Position numbers and translations under genes: made by a program
DNA from: Candidatus Symbiothrix sp.
Lineage (GTDB): Bacteria > Bacteroidota > Bacteroidia > Bacteroidales > Azobacteroidaceae
Reading direction: 5' to 3'
DNA: 43,346 nt
Assembly (NCBI GenBank): GCA_031261285.1
Contig: JAISKM010000167.1
Coordinates: forward strand, 1-43,346
Shown here: positions 30,562 through 38,262 of the stretch, one piece after another
Numbering within the stretch: the first letter of the stretch is position 1
Layout of the letters: each line of letters begins with the position of its first letter
Notes under the pieces: model-generated
The model's input: only the letters and a program-made list of their open reading frames with translations
Told to the model about the DNA's origin: nothing
The model's database searches: none

Positions 30562-31959
30562 ATGAAAACATTTAATTTTAGGAGATTGCGGATCCAGTCC
30601 GCAATGACAGTTGCGTTGCTGGTTGCCTGTGTTCTGGCAACCGGTAACTGTTCACCGGTAACTGCCCAAGTGGCAATTGGTGGCGACGGCACCGTAACAC
30701 CCGGCGCGTTGTTGGATTTATCGCAAGCTACTGATGCCGGCGGCTTGTTGCTACCCCAAATTGAAAGTGCCGACACACTCAATGAGGAGTTGAAAAAGCC
30801 CGGCATGCTGGTTTACAACAAAACGGACGGCAAAGTTTATACCTACAATGGTTCCTTCTGGACTGCCGGCGGTTCCGGAGGTGGAGATAATCCCGGTCCG
30901 GCTCCTGAAAGCATCATTATTTCTGCAAGTCCCAGTGGTCCAGTACTTGTAGACGCTACAACAACGCTAACAGCAACTGTCCTGCCCGTTAATGCAGGTT
31001 GGACAACTGTCAACTGGGGTGGCAATGTGCCAACTATCGCTCTTGTTGATGCTGTCGATGGTAGTCCTAATACAGCCACAGTCACCGGCATACACAATGG
31101 TAACACTACAGTCACCGCTTCTGTTGCCGGTGTTTCAAGTGATCCGTTTACTATCCAGATAGGTATTCCCCCAACCGGCATTTCCATTACCGGAGCTACT
31201 TCTCCGACGTCAATAGGAGTGGGTGGTAAAACGTTGCAGTTGGGTTGTTCCATCACACCGGGCAATCAAACTTACCCCGTTTCATGGTGGTCTTCCGATG
31301 AAACCATCGCTACAGTGGATAACACCGGTCAAGTTACTTCTTCGGCAACTACCATCGGTTCGGTCGAAATCACTGCCAAGGTAGGCAATATCACCTCTGA
31401 TCCTTTTATAGTTAATGTTGGACATTGTACGGGTACAATAACAGGCGTTTCAGGTTTTGAGTATCCGATTGGCAGTTACGCCTATGTAGAAAACGACTTG
31501 CGAAACTTATGTTGGACGCTTACCAATCTTAAAGAGGCTGGTGCTGCCAACACATCATTCCCTGGGCAGGATGAAAATAGAGGTTATTATTACCAATGGT
31601 CTGTTGCCGCAACTCCGAGTAACAACGATATTTGTAAACGTGGATTGGGACTTGATTGGCGAATGCCCACTGATGATGATTGGACTCTCTTGAGGGATGA
31701 AATAGATAATCTAACGCCTGAAGATGTTGCCTATTGGAACGCGGCTCCAGCTTCCATGGCTGGGATGGTTCCCAACCGTTCCAGTGGATGGCCACAGTGG
31801 GACACAAGTGCGTACTGGTTTAGTTCGTCAGCGGATCGGCGACTGTTTATTTATTGGAAAAATTCGAGTGAGGCATATCAATGGACATTTATCCAACAAC
31901 AATCATCAAATGATAGTGATAATTATCGGTTTACGGTTCGTTGTGTGCGTAGTTTATGA
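30562..31959 (+). CDS. FISUMP-domain surface protein 3
   Basis: A 465-residue secreted protein. The signal peptide is unusual: its basic N-terminal part (FNFRRLRIQSAMT) is encoded by a palindromic repeat (30585-30605) and its end (GNCSPVTAQ) by the 22-bp motif shared with aroA. The mature head VAIGGDGTVTPGALLDLSQ precedes two BIG_2 Ig-like domains (about 110-200 and 200-290; DETIATVDNTGQVTSSATT). The FISUMP domain (about 295-465) has LCWTLTNLKEAG, DWRMPTDDDWTLLR, YWFSSSADRR and a terminal VRCVRSL. The frame is open upstream to 30436, but that part overlaps the attenuator hairpins and lacks a signal peptide, so ATG 30562 is taken. Confidence 0.85.
   Translation: MKTFNFRRLRIQSAMTVALLVACVLATGNCSPVTAQVAIGGDGTVTPGALLDLSQATDAGGLLLPQIESADTLNEELKKPGMLVYNKTDGKVYTYNGSFWTAGGSGGGDNPGPAPESIIISASPSGPVLVDATTTLTATVLPVNAGWTTVNWGGNVPTIALVDAVDGSPNTATVTGIHNGNTTVTASVAGVSSDPFTIQIGIPPTGISITGATSPTSIGVGGKTLQLGCSITPGNQTYPVSWWSSDETIATVDNTGQVTSSATTIGSVEITAKVGNITSDPFIVNVGHCTGTITGVSGFEYPIGSYAYVENDLRNLCWTLTNLKEAGAANTSFPGQDENRGYYYQWSVAATPSNNDICKRGLGLDWRMPTDDDWTLLRDEIDNLTPEDVAYWNAAPASMAGMVPNRSSGWPQWDTSAYWFSSSADRRLFIYWKNSSEAYQWTFIQQQSSNDSDNYRFTVRCVRSL
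30585..30605. repeat. Palindromic repeat in the FISUMP 3 signal-peptide codons
   Basis: attgcgga/tccgcaat around tccag, translated as LRIQSAM. Confidence 0.85.
30643..30664 (+). repeat. 'ggtaactg-tcac-ggtaactg' motif in FISUMP 3
   Basis: Reads ggtaactgttcaccggtaac and then tg; encodes GNCSPVTA. One base differs from the FISUMP 2 copy. Confidence 0.75.
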
Positions 31960-32065
31960 GTTTAGTACAGAAAAATATAATGCAATTCTCTTGTATTTTT
32001 TTAGAAAAGATTTGGTAGATTCAAAAAGATGCTTAACACGGGGGATGATTAGTTCCATCCCGATA

Positions 32066-32087
32066 GATAAAGTCAAATGACTTTATC
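32066..32087. terminator. Perfect 10-bp hairpin downstream of FISUMP gene 3
   Basis: gataaagtca/tgactttatc with an aa loop, about 105 bp after the stop codon. No T-run follows, so it may be an mRNA 3'-end stabiliser rather than a true terminator. Confidence 0.4.
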
Positions 32088-32198
32088 TAAAGGAATGTAG
32101 GGAACAAACAAATTAAATTTATAAACATAATGAAACATTCATGACAATAGGAGGACACAGAAGGGGATGATTATAGCGGATGGTCGGTAATAAAGCGA

Positions 32199-32315
32199 CC
32201 CCGAAGGGGTCATAAGTTTATAGCAATGATTTACATCCCATCCCCATACGACCCCTACGGGGTCGAAAATCATGGATTATGCGATTTTTCTATAAACATA
32301 CGACCCGTTGGGTCG
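32199..32315. repeat. Cluster of gacccc...ggggtc palindromes
   Basis: Three palindromes: cgaccccgaaggggtc (32199-32214), cgacccctacggggtcg (32249-32265) and cgacccgttgggtcg (32301-32315). They form part of the 720-bp gene-free field 31960-32679, which is almost wholly made of short palindromes. Confidence 0.75.
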
Positions 32316-32344
32316 AAAACAACTAAAAATAAAATTACAAACAA

Positions 32345-32404
32345 ATGAAAAATAATAATTTTAGGAGAGTACGGATGGGATTGCGGATCAGGCTGAAAGC
32401 CTGA
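32345..32404 (+). pseudogene. 5' remnant of a fourth FISUMP gene
   Basis: An ATG followed by codons for MKNNNFRRVRMGLRIRLKA and a stop. The first codons and the preceding aca-aatgaaaa context match the start of FISUMP gene 3 (MKTFNFRRLRI). The frame is cut by an aggctgaaagcct palindrome (32390-32402). No FISUMP domain follows. Confidence 0.5.
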
Positions 32405-32545
32405 TATAACCTAGCCCAGGGCATCGCCCTGGGAAATGATAGGGATCATGTTATTGCGCCCTGAAAGGGCAAGATATACTGGACTTTCAGCATGTTATAG
32501 TGTATCGGCAGTATTCCCCAGGCGTTGCCTGGGGCTGGGATATGA
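32390..32545. repeat. Palindrome field
   Basis: In order: aggctgaaagcct (32390-32402), cccagggcatcgccctggg, gccctgaaagggc, ccccaggcgttgcctgggg and agcccttattgggct. Each is a separate self-complementary unit of 13-20 bp. No gene is present. Confidence 0.7.
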
Positions 32546-32569
32546 AGCCCTTATTGGGCTTAAACTACC

Positions 32570-32640
32570 AAGAAAGAGGACCCGCGGGGTTTTGTTTAGT
32601 TTCGTTTCATTTTTTGCCCTGAGCGGGTCTCTTTCTTTTT
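32570..32640. repeat. MITE-like palindromic element, copy 2
   Basis: The reverse-complement relative of 18471-18544: ends aagaaagaggacccgc and gcgggtctctttctttt, centre agtttcgtttc. It ends 13 bp before the nqrA -7 box, so it forms the upstream part of that promoter. Confidence 0.75.
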
Positions 32641-32652
32641 AAGAATTTTTTA

Positions 32653-32660
32653 TATCTTTG
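32653..32660 (+). promoter_or_regulatory. -7 box of nqrAB
   Basis: TATCTTTG, 20 bp before the nqrA ATG. No TTTG is found at -33; that position lies inside the MITE-like element. Confidence 0.5.
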
Positions 32661-32679
32661 TGGCGTATTTTAATGAAAA

Positions 32680-33981
32680 ATGAAACGAAACATCAAAATA
32701 AACAAAGGATTAGACATCCATTTGAAAGGATCTGCTTTTAATCTGCACCACAAAGTCGCTCCTTCACTCAATTACACGGTCTATCCGACAGATTATCCGG
32801 GTTTAATTCCCGAAGTGGTGGTCAAAGACGGCGATAAAATACAGGCGGGAACAACTCTCTTGTACGATAAAAATGCCCCTTCACTTAAGGTCGTTTCGCC
32901 CGTCAGCGGAACGGTTTTGTTGGTCGACAGGTGTGAACAACGTGTTTTGAAGGATATTCTCATCGAGGCAGACGGCAAAGAGTCGTTTATTGATTTTGGC
33001 AAAAAAGACGTCAATGAGTTGTCCGGTAAAACGATTAAGACGACTCTGGCGGCTGCCGGTATCTTGGCATTATTTCGGCAGCGTCCTTACGACCGCATTG
33101 TGAACCCTGAGGAAACACCACGCGACATTTTTGTGTCGGGCTTTTATTCGGCGCCGCTGCATCCTGATTTTGACTACGTCTTAAAAGGACAGGAAACCGA
33201 TTTTCAGACCGGATTGGATGCGTTGGCAAAGTTGACGGACGGGAAAGTGTATTTGGGTGTTCGCTCCCAACAACAGACAGACAACATCCAAAACGCCGAG
33301 GTAATGGAGTTTGAAGGACCGCATCCGGCAGGCAATGTCGGCGTACAAATCAATCATATTTGTCCTGTTAATAAAGGTGAAGTGGTGTGGACCGTTCGTC
33401 CGGAAGACGTGTTGGTCATCGGCCGTTTTTTCAACAAAGGCAGTGTCGACATGACCCGGTTGGTGGCTCTGTGTGGTTCGGAAGTGAATCAAAGTGCGTT
33501 AGGCTACTATACTCTACGACTGGGGCAAACTGTTGAACCCATTGTGGAAAACAGTGTGACACAAAATATTCCGTTGCGTTTCATCAGTGGCAATCCATTG
33601 ACAGGCAAGCGAATAAGTGCCTCCGGTTCGTTGCGAGTGGGCGATCCTCAAATCACAGTGATTCCCGAAGGCGATGAATGTTTCGACTTCTTGGGTTGGG
33701 CACGGTTGGTTCCGGCAAAAGTGGTAGACGCACGCGTCAAAGGCAGTCGACGTGCAATGATTCTGTCGGAAGAGTGGGACAAGGTATTTCCAATGGATAT
33801 TTTGCCCGATTTTTTGATTCGTGCGATTGTTGCCAACGATGTTAAAAAAATGGAAGAATTAGGCATTTACGAAGTGGCACCCGAAGATTTTGCGCTGTGC
33901 GAATTTGTGGACACCTCCAAAATGGAGTTGCAGCAGATTGTGCGGCAAGGTTTGGATACATTATATAAAGAAATGATTTGA
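32680..33981 (+). CDS. nqrA: Na+-translocating NADH:quinone reductase subunit A
   Basis: A 433-residue NqrA, the peripheral subunit of the Na+-pumping NADH:ubiquinone oxidoreductase. It starts MKRNIKINKGLDIHLKG and has the family blocks GLIPEVVVKDGDKIQAGTTLLYD, SPVSGTVLLVDR, GVQINHICPVNKGEVVWTV and MDILPDFLIRAIVANDVKKMEELGIYEV. Length and motifs look normal, so this subunit seems intact. nqrB starts 1 nt after its stop. Subunits C-F, which carry the second FMN, the Fe-S centres and the NADH site, are not found downstream. Confidence 0.92.
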   Translation: MKRNIKINKGLDIHLKGSAFNLHHKVAPSLNYTVYPTDYPGLIPEVVVKDGDKIQAGTTLLYDKNAPSLKVVSPVSGTVLLVDRCEQRVLKDILIEADGKESFIDFGKKDVNELSGKTIKTTLAAAGILALFRQRPYDRIVNPEETPRDIFVSGFYSAPLHPDFDYVLKGQETDFQTGLDALAKLTDGKVYLGVRSQQQTDNIQNAEVMEFEGPHPAGNVGVQINHICPVNKGEVVWTVRPEDVLVIGRFFNKGSVDMTRLVALCGSEVNQSALGYYTLRLGQTVEPIVENSVTQNIPLRFISGNPLTGKRISASGSLRVGDPQITVIPEGDECFDFLGWARLVPAKVVDARVKGSRRAMILSEEWDKVFPMDILPDFLIRAIVANDVKKMEELGIYEVAPEDFALCEFVDTSKMELQQIVRQGLDTLYKEMI

Positions 33982-33982
33982 T

Positions 33983-35038
33983 ATGAAAAAATTTATACGA
34001 AATCAATTAGACAACTTAAAACCCACCTTCGAGCCGGGTGGAAAATTAGCAATGTTCTACTCCGTGTTTGAAGGAATGGACTCGTTTTTGTTCGTTTCCA
34101 ATGAAACGGGGAGTGAAACCGGCACGCATATCCACGCTTCAAACGACTTGAAACGTGCCATCACATTAGTGATAATCGCCTTGATCCCCTGTGTGTTATT
34201 TGGGATGTATAACGTTGGTTATCACCACTTTATTGCTATTGGCGAATCGGCAGGTTTTATATCGTCATTTTTTTACGGATTACTGGCTGTGTTGCCGATG
34301 TTGGTGGTTTCTTATGGCGTGGGATTGGGCATCGAATTTGCTCTGGCACAATGGAAAGGGTACAAAATACAGGAAGGATTTTGGGTTTCCGGGATGCTGA
34401 TTCCGATGATTCTGCCGGTTGAAACGCCACTATGGATGATTGGAGTGGCAACTGCTTTTTCGGTCCTTATTTGCAAAGCAGTGTTTTTTCGCACCGGTTT
34501 TAACATCTGGACCCCCGCTTTGATTACCTGCGCGTTTTTGTTTTTCGTCTATCCGTCCAACGCCGGCGGTCCCCTGAGCTATTGGGATATGTTTTGGGGA
34601 CTTATTCCCGGCTCTGTCGGCGAAACATCCAAACTCTGCATTTTAATTGGTGCGATCATCTTATTAGCGACCGGCATTGCCAGCTGGCGGACGATGGTGT
34701 CCGTTTTCGCCGGCGGTTTGCTTACCGCATGGATTTTCAATTGGATCAATGCAAGTCCGGCGATGCAGATTTCTCCCTTACAGCACATTCTGTTGGGCGG
34801 ATTTGCGTTTGGTGCGGTGTTTATGGCAACCGACCCCGTGACCTCGCCCCGCACACGCAACGGCAAATATGTCTTCGGCTTTTTAACCGGCTTGTCGGCA
34901 ATTGTGATACGCGTCCTCACCGGCTATCCGGAAAGCATGATGTTCGCGATTTTACTAATGAATTTGTTCACTCCGCTCATCGACTATTGTGTGGTGCAAA
35001 CGAATGTACAACAGCGTCTAAAACGAATAAAAAAATAA
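33983..35038 (+). CDS. nqrB: NqrB, shortened and lacking the FMN-attachment loop
   Basis: A 351-residue membrane subunit, clearly shorter than usual NqrB (about 380-415). The start and the C-terminal two thirds are typical: LIPGSVGETSKLCILIGAI, GIASWRTMVSVFAGG, HILLGGFAFGAVFMATDPV and TGYPESMMFAILLMNLF. The segment between VYP (189-191) and WDMF (201-204) is only nine residues; normal NqrB has about 40-50 there, including the S-G-A-T motif whose Thr carries covalent FMN. The preceding GGTGxNxxNPALxxRAF block reads FFRTGFNIWTPALITCAF. The subunit is therefore probably inactive as a sodium pump, or has changed role. The operon ends here. Confidence 0.85.
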   Translation: MKKFIRNQLDNLKPTFEPGGKLAMFYSVFEGMDSFLFVSNETGSETGTHIHASNDLKRAITLVIIALIPCVLFGMYNVGYHHFIAIGESAGFISSFFYGLLAVLPMLVVSYGVGLGIEFALAQWKGYKIQEGFWVSGMLIPMILPVETPLWMIGVATAFSVLICKAVFFRTGFNIWTPALITCAFLFFVYPSNAGGPLSYWDMFWGLIPGSVGETSKLCILIGAIILLATGIASWRTMVSVFAGGLLTAWIFNWINASPAMQISPLQHILLGGFAFGAVFMATDPVTSPRTRNGKYVFGFLTGLSAIVIRVLTGYPESMMFAILLMNLFTPLIDYCVVQTNVQQRLKRIKK

Positions 35039-35069
35039 ACAAAGAAGACAATAGCTATGGCAAATGCCG

Positions 35070-35894
35070 TCAATTGATCGTGATGCCGATGCCAAACGGC
35101 TGTACATTTGGTCCTTTGCCTTTTTCAAACATGGAGAACGGTTGATAGTAGCCGAAAATGCCTACATCACCTAATCCGATTTGGGCGATAAAACGGATGT
35201 TGATGGGATGCATGTTCAGGTCGCGACCAAGACTTGTTTTTTTGGTGCCTTCCAAAGTCCGGATGTCGACTTGCGATTTGGAATAGTACTTAATCAAGCT
35301 TTCCACGCCGCCATTGATATAGAAACATTTATTTTTAAACACTTTGGTTTGGTATTCCAAAATCAACGGAATAGTTATATAATAAGCTAATAATTTGCTG
35401 GATTTGTACGTCAAATCGTCCGGAGCAGGTTCAAATTGGGTGATATTATCTTCTCTTAACCCGTTCAGACCGGTGTTGCCGGCAAAATGGTAACGCGTGA
35501 AATCCAATCCCATACCGGTACCAAGCACCCAATGATCAGTAAGTTTCTTATTGACTTGAGCAAAATTGAGTTTGAATGAATACGATTGACTGAGTTTTAA
35601 ATCGACCTGTTCAAGCCCGAAATCACTGCCCTCCAGTCCGTCTAAATTGGCAAAAGCGAACGACAAACCTCCCCAATGAGGATTCATTGATCTTTCTTGC
35701 CAAAAAAATACGGGACTATTGAGTGTGCCGTCCAAAAATACGGAACTTTTTGTTACTGCCAGGCTATCTTCCCTACGGGACGCATCTGTCTCAGTTACCT
35801 TGATAGTGTCTTTTTCAATGACAACCATTTCTTCTTGTGCCGAAACGGCGGAAAATGCTAATACACAAGCTAATAGAATAAGATATTTTTTCAT
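35070..35894 (-). CDS. Outer-membrane beta-barrel protein
   Basis: A 274-residue protein with a signal peptide (1-19, ends VSAQE). Alternating hydrophobic/polar strands such as NKKLTDHWVLGTGMGLDFTRY, LLAYYITIPLILEYQTKVF and NIRFIAQIGLGDVGIFGYY fit a small outer-membrane beta-barrel of the PorT/OMP_b-brl type. It is the last gene of a four-gene unit behind an ECF sigma factor, so expression probably depends on that factor. Its stop overlaps the residual 3' end of the nqr operon on the other strand. Confidence 0.75.
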   Translation of the reverse strand: MKKYLILLACVLAFSAVSAQEEMVVIEKDTIKVTETDASRREDSLAVTKSSVFLDGTLNSPVFFWQERSMNPHWGGLSFAFANLDGLEGSDFGLEQVDLKLSQSYSFKLNFAQVNKKLTDHWVLGTGMGLDFTRYHFAGNTGLNGLREDNITQFEPAPDDLTYKSSKLLAYYITIPLILEYQTKVFKNKCFYINGGVESLIKYYSKSQVDIRTLEGTKKTSLGRDLNMHPINIRFIAQIGLGDVGIFGYYQPFSMFEKGKGPNVQPFGIGITIN

Positions 35895-35899
35895 GACTG

Positions 35900-36397
35900 T
35901 TATAATTTTATACGTTTGTTATTGACCTTAATAAATAAATCTTTCAATTTTTGCAATTCGGAATCTAATTTTTCCGGTGGAAAATTGCCTTTGATGTAAA
36001 TCAACGTCATTTTCTGTGCTTTGCAGGTGAACAGGATGTATTCGTAAGTCGACGAATTACCGATTTTACCCAAAGAATACGTTGCCGATTCGATTTTTCC
36101 ATCTTTTTTGGATTCCATCAGCACGACCCCGTTGCCACTGTGTTTGACAAAATCGTTCAAAATAGCCACACGAGTGGTGTTGAGAATCATGGAATCGACA
36201 GGAATAATCAGGCTTTTATACCGGCTAATTTTGGTGTGGTTGCCCAGCACGTCTTTCGCCAATTCAATCAGCGTCGAACCTTTTTGTTTGCCGTAATCAT
36301 CGAATATTTTTTCGATATTCAGTCCTTCCTGTGCGCCGGCAGCGAAACTCGGCAAAGCAAACGCCAGCAGCAGGAGAAATCGTTTTAATGTGTTCAT
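35900..36397 (-). CDS. Secreted small protein (DUF4252/DUF6108-like)
   Basis: A 165-residue exported protein with signal peptide 1-22 (ends AAGAQ). The body KIFDDYGKQKGSTLIELAKD, SLIIPVDSMILNTTRVAILND and YIKGNFPPEKLDSELQKL resembles small periplasmic DUF4252- or DUF6108-type proteins that often follow ECF sigma genes in Bacteroidales. The family assignment is from memory and tentative. It is 5 nt before the beta-barrel gene and 24 nt after the anti-sigma-like gene. Confidence 0.65.
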   Translation of the reverse strand: MNTLKRFLLLLAFALPSFAAGAQEGLNIEKIFDDYGKQKGSTLIELAKDVLGNHTKISRYKSLIIPVDSMILNTTRVAILNDFVKHSGNGVVLMESKKDGKIESATYSLGKIGNSSTYEYILFTCKAQKMTLIYIKGNFPPEKLDSELQKLKDLFIKVNNKRIKL

Positions 36398-36421
36398 ATT
36401 TTTATTTTTTTATTTTTACAC

Positions 36422-36925
36422 TCAATTCCGGTGATTGCGGGTCAAACCCGCAATGACATCGTCTAACGCATCAATCTGAGAGGAATAGACGGCGTCGTTG
36501 CCCGCAGACAAACTCTCTAAGGCAGTAAGAGCCTCTTGCTGAATAACGACAATGTCCGTCTGTTTTTGACCATCAATGTATGCCAGAGAAATCTCTGACG
36601 CATTTTTATACACATTCAAAGCAAACGGCAAACTGAATAACAAGAGCAGTGAAGCGGCTGCCAAACCTAAGCCCCACCCCCAGCCCCTCCCCTCAAGGGA
36701 GGGGAGAATAGTGCGCAAAATCCGACTCCTCTCCTTTGAGGGGTGGGGCTTAGGCTGGGGCCGTTCTGCGGCAAAATATTGAAACATTGGTTGATACATT
36801 TTCAACGCCTCAGCAACCGGTTCCGTTTGGAAATAATCCCGAAGCGTTTGCTCTTCCTGCAAGGTTGTCAAGCCTTCGAAGTACTTGTCAATCAATGCGG
36901 TTATATGTGTACTATCTGCTTTCAT
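36422..36925 (-). CDS. Anti-sigma-like membrane protein with two repeat inserts
   Basis: A 167-residue protein right after the ECF sigma gene. The N-terminal cytoplasmic part (ALIDKYFEGLTTLQEEQTLRDYF and following) is typical of Bacteroidales anti-sigma-like proteins. One transmembrane helix (about 80-102, LAAASLLLLFSLPFALNVY) leads to a periplasmic tail. The linker before the helix (KPHPSKERSRILRTILPSLEG, outline) is encoded by a nested palindrome (36666-36753), and the last residues VIAGLTRNHRN by another repeat (36434-36454), which also supplies the end of the gene. It should hold or sense the sigma factor. The linker insert may change the distance to the membrane. Confidence 0.7.
   Translation of the reverse strand: MKADSTHITALIDKYFEGLTTLQEEQTLRDYFQTEPVAEALKMYQPMFQYFAAERPQPKPHPSKERSRILRTILPSLEGRGWGWGLGLAAASLLLLFSLPFALNVYKNASEISLAYIDGQKQTDIVVIQQEALTALESLSAGNDAVYSSQIDALDDVIAGLTRNHRN
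36434..36454. repeat. Palindromic repeat at the end of the anti-sigma-like gene
   Basis: attgcggg/cccgcaat around tcaaa; translated as AGLTRNH before the stop. Confidence 0.85.
36666..36753. repeat. Nested palindrome inside the anti-sigma-like gene
   Basis: Outer arms cctaagccccaccc (36666-36679) and ggggtggggcttagg (36739-36753) enclose an inner cccctcccctcaagggaggg hairpin. The whole is translated in frame. Confidence 0.8.
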
Positions 36926-36932
36926 AATGTTG

Positions 36933-37460
36933 TCATTGCGGGTGTGACCCGCAATCCCCTGTTTTATAATTCATCATTAAAATATAGTGTTCTCTCACTT
37001 TTTTGCGTGCTCTCGAAAGATTGACTGTCACGGCACTTACCTGAGTGCCTGTGATGTCGGCGATTTCTTGCAGTTCGTAGCCTTCGACGTCGCGCATTTG
37101 AATAATCAGTTTTTGCAATTCCGGCAGATGCTCGATAATTTTCTTTACTAATGCCACCGCATCCTGCTTTTCGAGTGTTGAATGAGGCGTTTCCGTGGTC
37201 GCACCCAAATGAAACTCATCGGCTTCCGTTTTTTCTTTCAGCAGTTTCAAACGGTCGAAACAGATATTCTTGGTCGTTTGCATCGCAAAAGCGGCCGGGT
37301 TAACCACTGTGTCCAACTGTTCGCGAATATGCCACATTCGGAGCAACGTTTCCTGCACCACATCTTCGGCGTCTTCCGAGTGCTGCAAATACTTCACAGC
37401 CGTTCGAAAAAGCGTGTCCCGAAGTGGAATAATATCTGATTTGAACCGTTCTATTTGCAT
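36933..37460 (-). CDS. ECF-type RNA polymerase sigma factor
   Basis: A 175-residue sigma-70-family ECF factor. Region 2 (about 10-75) has LFRTAVKYLQHSEDAEDVVQETLLRMW, and region 4 (about 115-160) has LPELQKLIIQMRDVEGYELQEIADITG with the helix-turn-helix TQVSAVTVNLSRARKKV. It would direct polymerase to its own envelope operon. The last residues (YKTGDCGSHPQ) come from a palindromic repeat (36935-36955) that also supplies the stop codon, so the native tail has been replaced. The repeat lies between it and the anti-sigma-like gene, which starts 7 nt later. Confidence 0.88.
   Translation of the reverse strand: MQIERFKSDIIPLRDTLFRTAVKYLQHSEDAEDVVQETLLRMWHIREQLDTVVNPAAFAMQTTKNICFDRLKLLKEKTEADEFHLGATTETPHSTLEKQDAVALVKKIIEHLPELQKLIIQMRDVEGYELQEIADITGTQVSAVTVNLSRARKKVREHYILMMNYKTGDCGSHPQ
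36935..36955. repeat. Palindromic repeat at the end of the sigma gene
   Basis: attgcggg/cccgcaat around tgtga. It supplies the last codons and the stop of the sigma factor. Confidence 0.85.
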
Positions 37461-37539
37461 ATCTATAGAGATGACGAACGAAGAGAGAAATTATAACATT
37501 ACAAATGACAATTTACGCAGGTTCGGGGGTTGTCCGCTC

Positions 37540-37836
37540 CTATGGCACAGGATCGTAGCCGTGTCCGCCCCAAGGATGGCAGCGAAGGATACGTTTGAGG
37601 GCAAGCCAGCCGCCTTTCAACGCACCATATTTTTTGATCGCTTCGAGTGCATATTCGGAGCAGGTAGGTGTGAATCGGCAACTTGCCGGCGTGTGGGGCG
37701 AAATGCACGCGCGATAGAATCGAATGAAAAACGTTATCGTCAGTGCAGGTATGCCCCGTAATCCCCTGGTTGACTTACAATTATCAGGAGATCCCGCATC
37801 AAGTGCGGGATGACAGGCTTTTTTTAATCGCCGCAT
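37540..37836 (-). CDS. yidD: Membrane protein insertion efficiency factor YidD, with insert
   Basis: A 98-residue protein from the Met at 37836. The core [21 protein letters not shown] and [20 protein letters not shown], then [24 protein letters not shown], is a typical YidD of about 70 residues that supports YidC-dependent membrane insertion. Between the start MRRLKK and LTITFF lie about 25 extra residues ([25 protein letters not shown], outline) encoded by a palindromic repeat (37752-37815). The gene overlaps the 3' end of rnpA by 13 nt. A start at 37902 would give a longer and less likely N-terminus. Confidence 0.85.
   Translation of the reverse strand: MRRLKKACHPALDAGSPDNCKSTRGLRGIPALTITFFIRFYRACISPHTPASCRFTPTCSEYALEAIKKYGALKGGWLALKRILRCHPWGGHGYDPVP
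37752..37815. repeat. Composite repeat at the 5' end of yidD
   Basis: A half element, tgccccgtaatcccct (37752-37767), and a palindrome atcccgca/tgcgggat around tcaag (37791-37811). Confidence 0.8.
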
Positions 37837-38240
37837 GTGATTTTTTTTATTAACGTGTTCAGGGCTTTTTGCATCGCGATTTCCATTTCGCTGTAGGTGC
37901 ACAACGAATCGCTCACATACAAAAATCCGACCAGCAACCGGCTGTCTTTTTTTTGTACAGCTTCGGAAAGGGCTGTTTTGTTCAGGCGATAGGTTTCCCG
38001 GATGAGGCGTTTCAGTCGATTGCGATCGACCGCGTGCTTGAATTTTTTCTTGGGCGCACTTGCTAAAATGGCGACGGGTGCGATTGTAAGAGCGTTCACC
38101 CCTACCCTACGTTGTTCCACAAACACCACGCGTAAAGGATACGCGATAAATGATTCAACCGGCGTCGTACGATCGAATAAAAGATCAAGCTCTCGCTGAT
38201 TGGAAAGCCGTTCCCCCTTACTTAGAGTGTTGATGTTCAT
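37824..38240 (-). CDS. rnpA: Ribonuclease P protein component
   Basis: A 138-residue RnpA, the protein cofactor of RNase P that matures tRNA 5' ends. It has the opening [20 protein letters not shown] and the RNA-binding signature [25 protein letters not shown]. Length is normal for Bacteroidota. It stands in the conserved order DUF4271-hemD-rnpA-yidD. No dnaA or rpmH is nearby, so this is not the usual origin-linked rnpA context. Confidence 0.93.
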   Translation of the reverse strand: MNINTLSKGERLSNQRELDLLFDRTTPVESFIAYPLRVVFVEQRRVGVNALTIAPVAILASAPKKKFKHAVDRNRLKRLIRETYRLNKTALSEAVQKKDSRLLVGFLYVSDSLCTYSEMEIAMQKALNTLIKKITCGD

Positions 38241-38262
38241 ATTATGCCCCTGCGGGGCTAAA

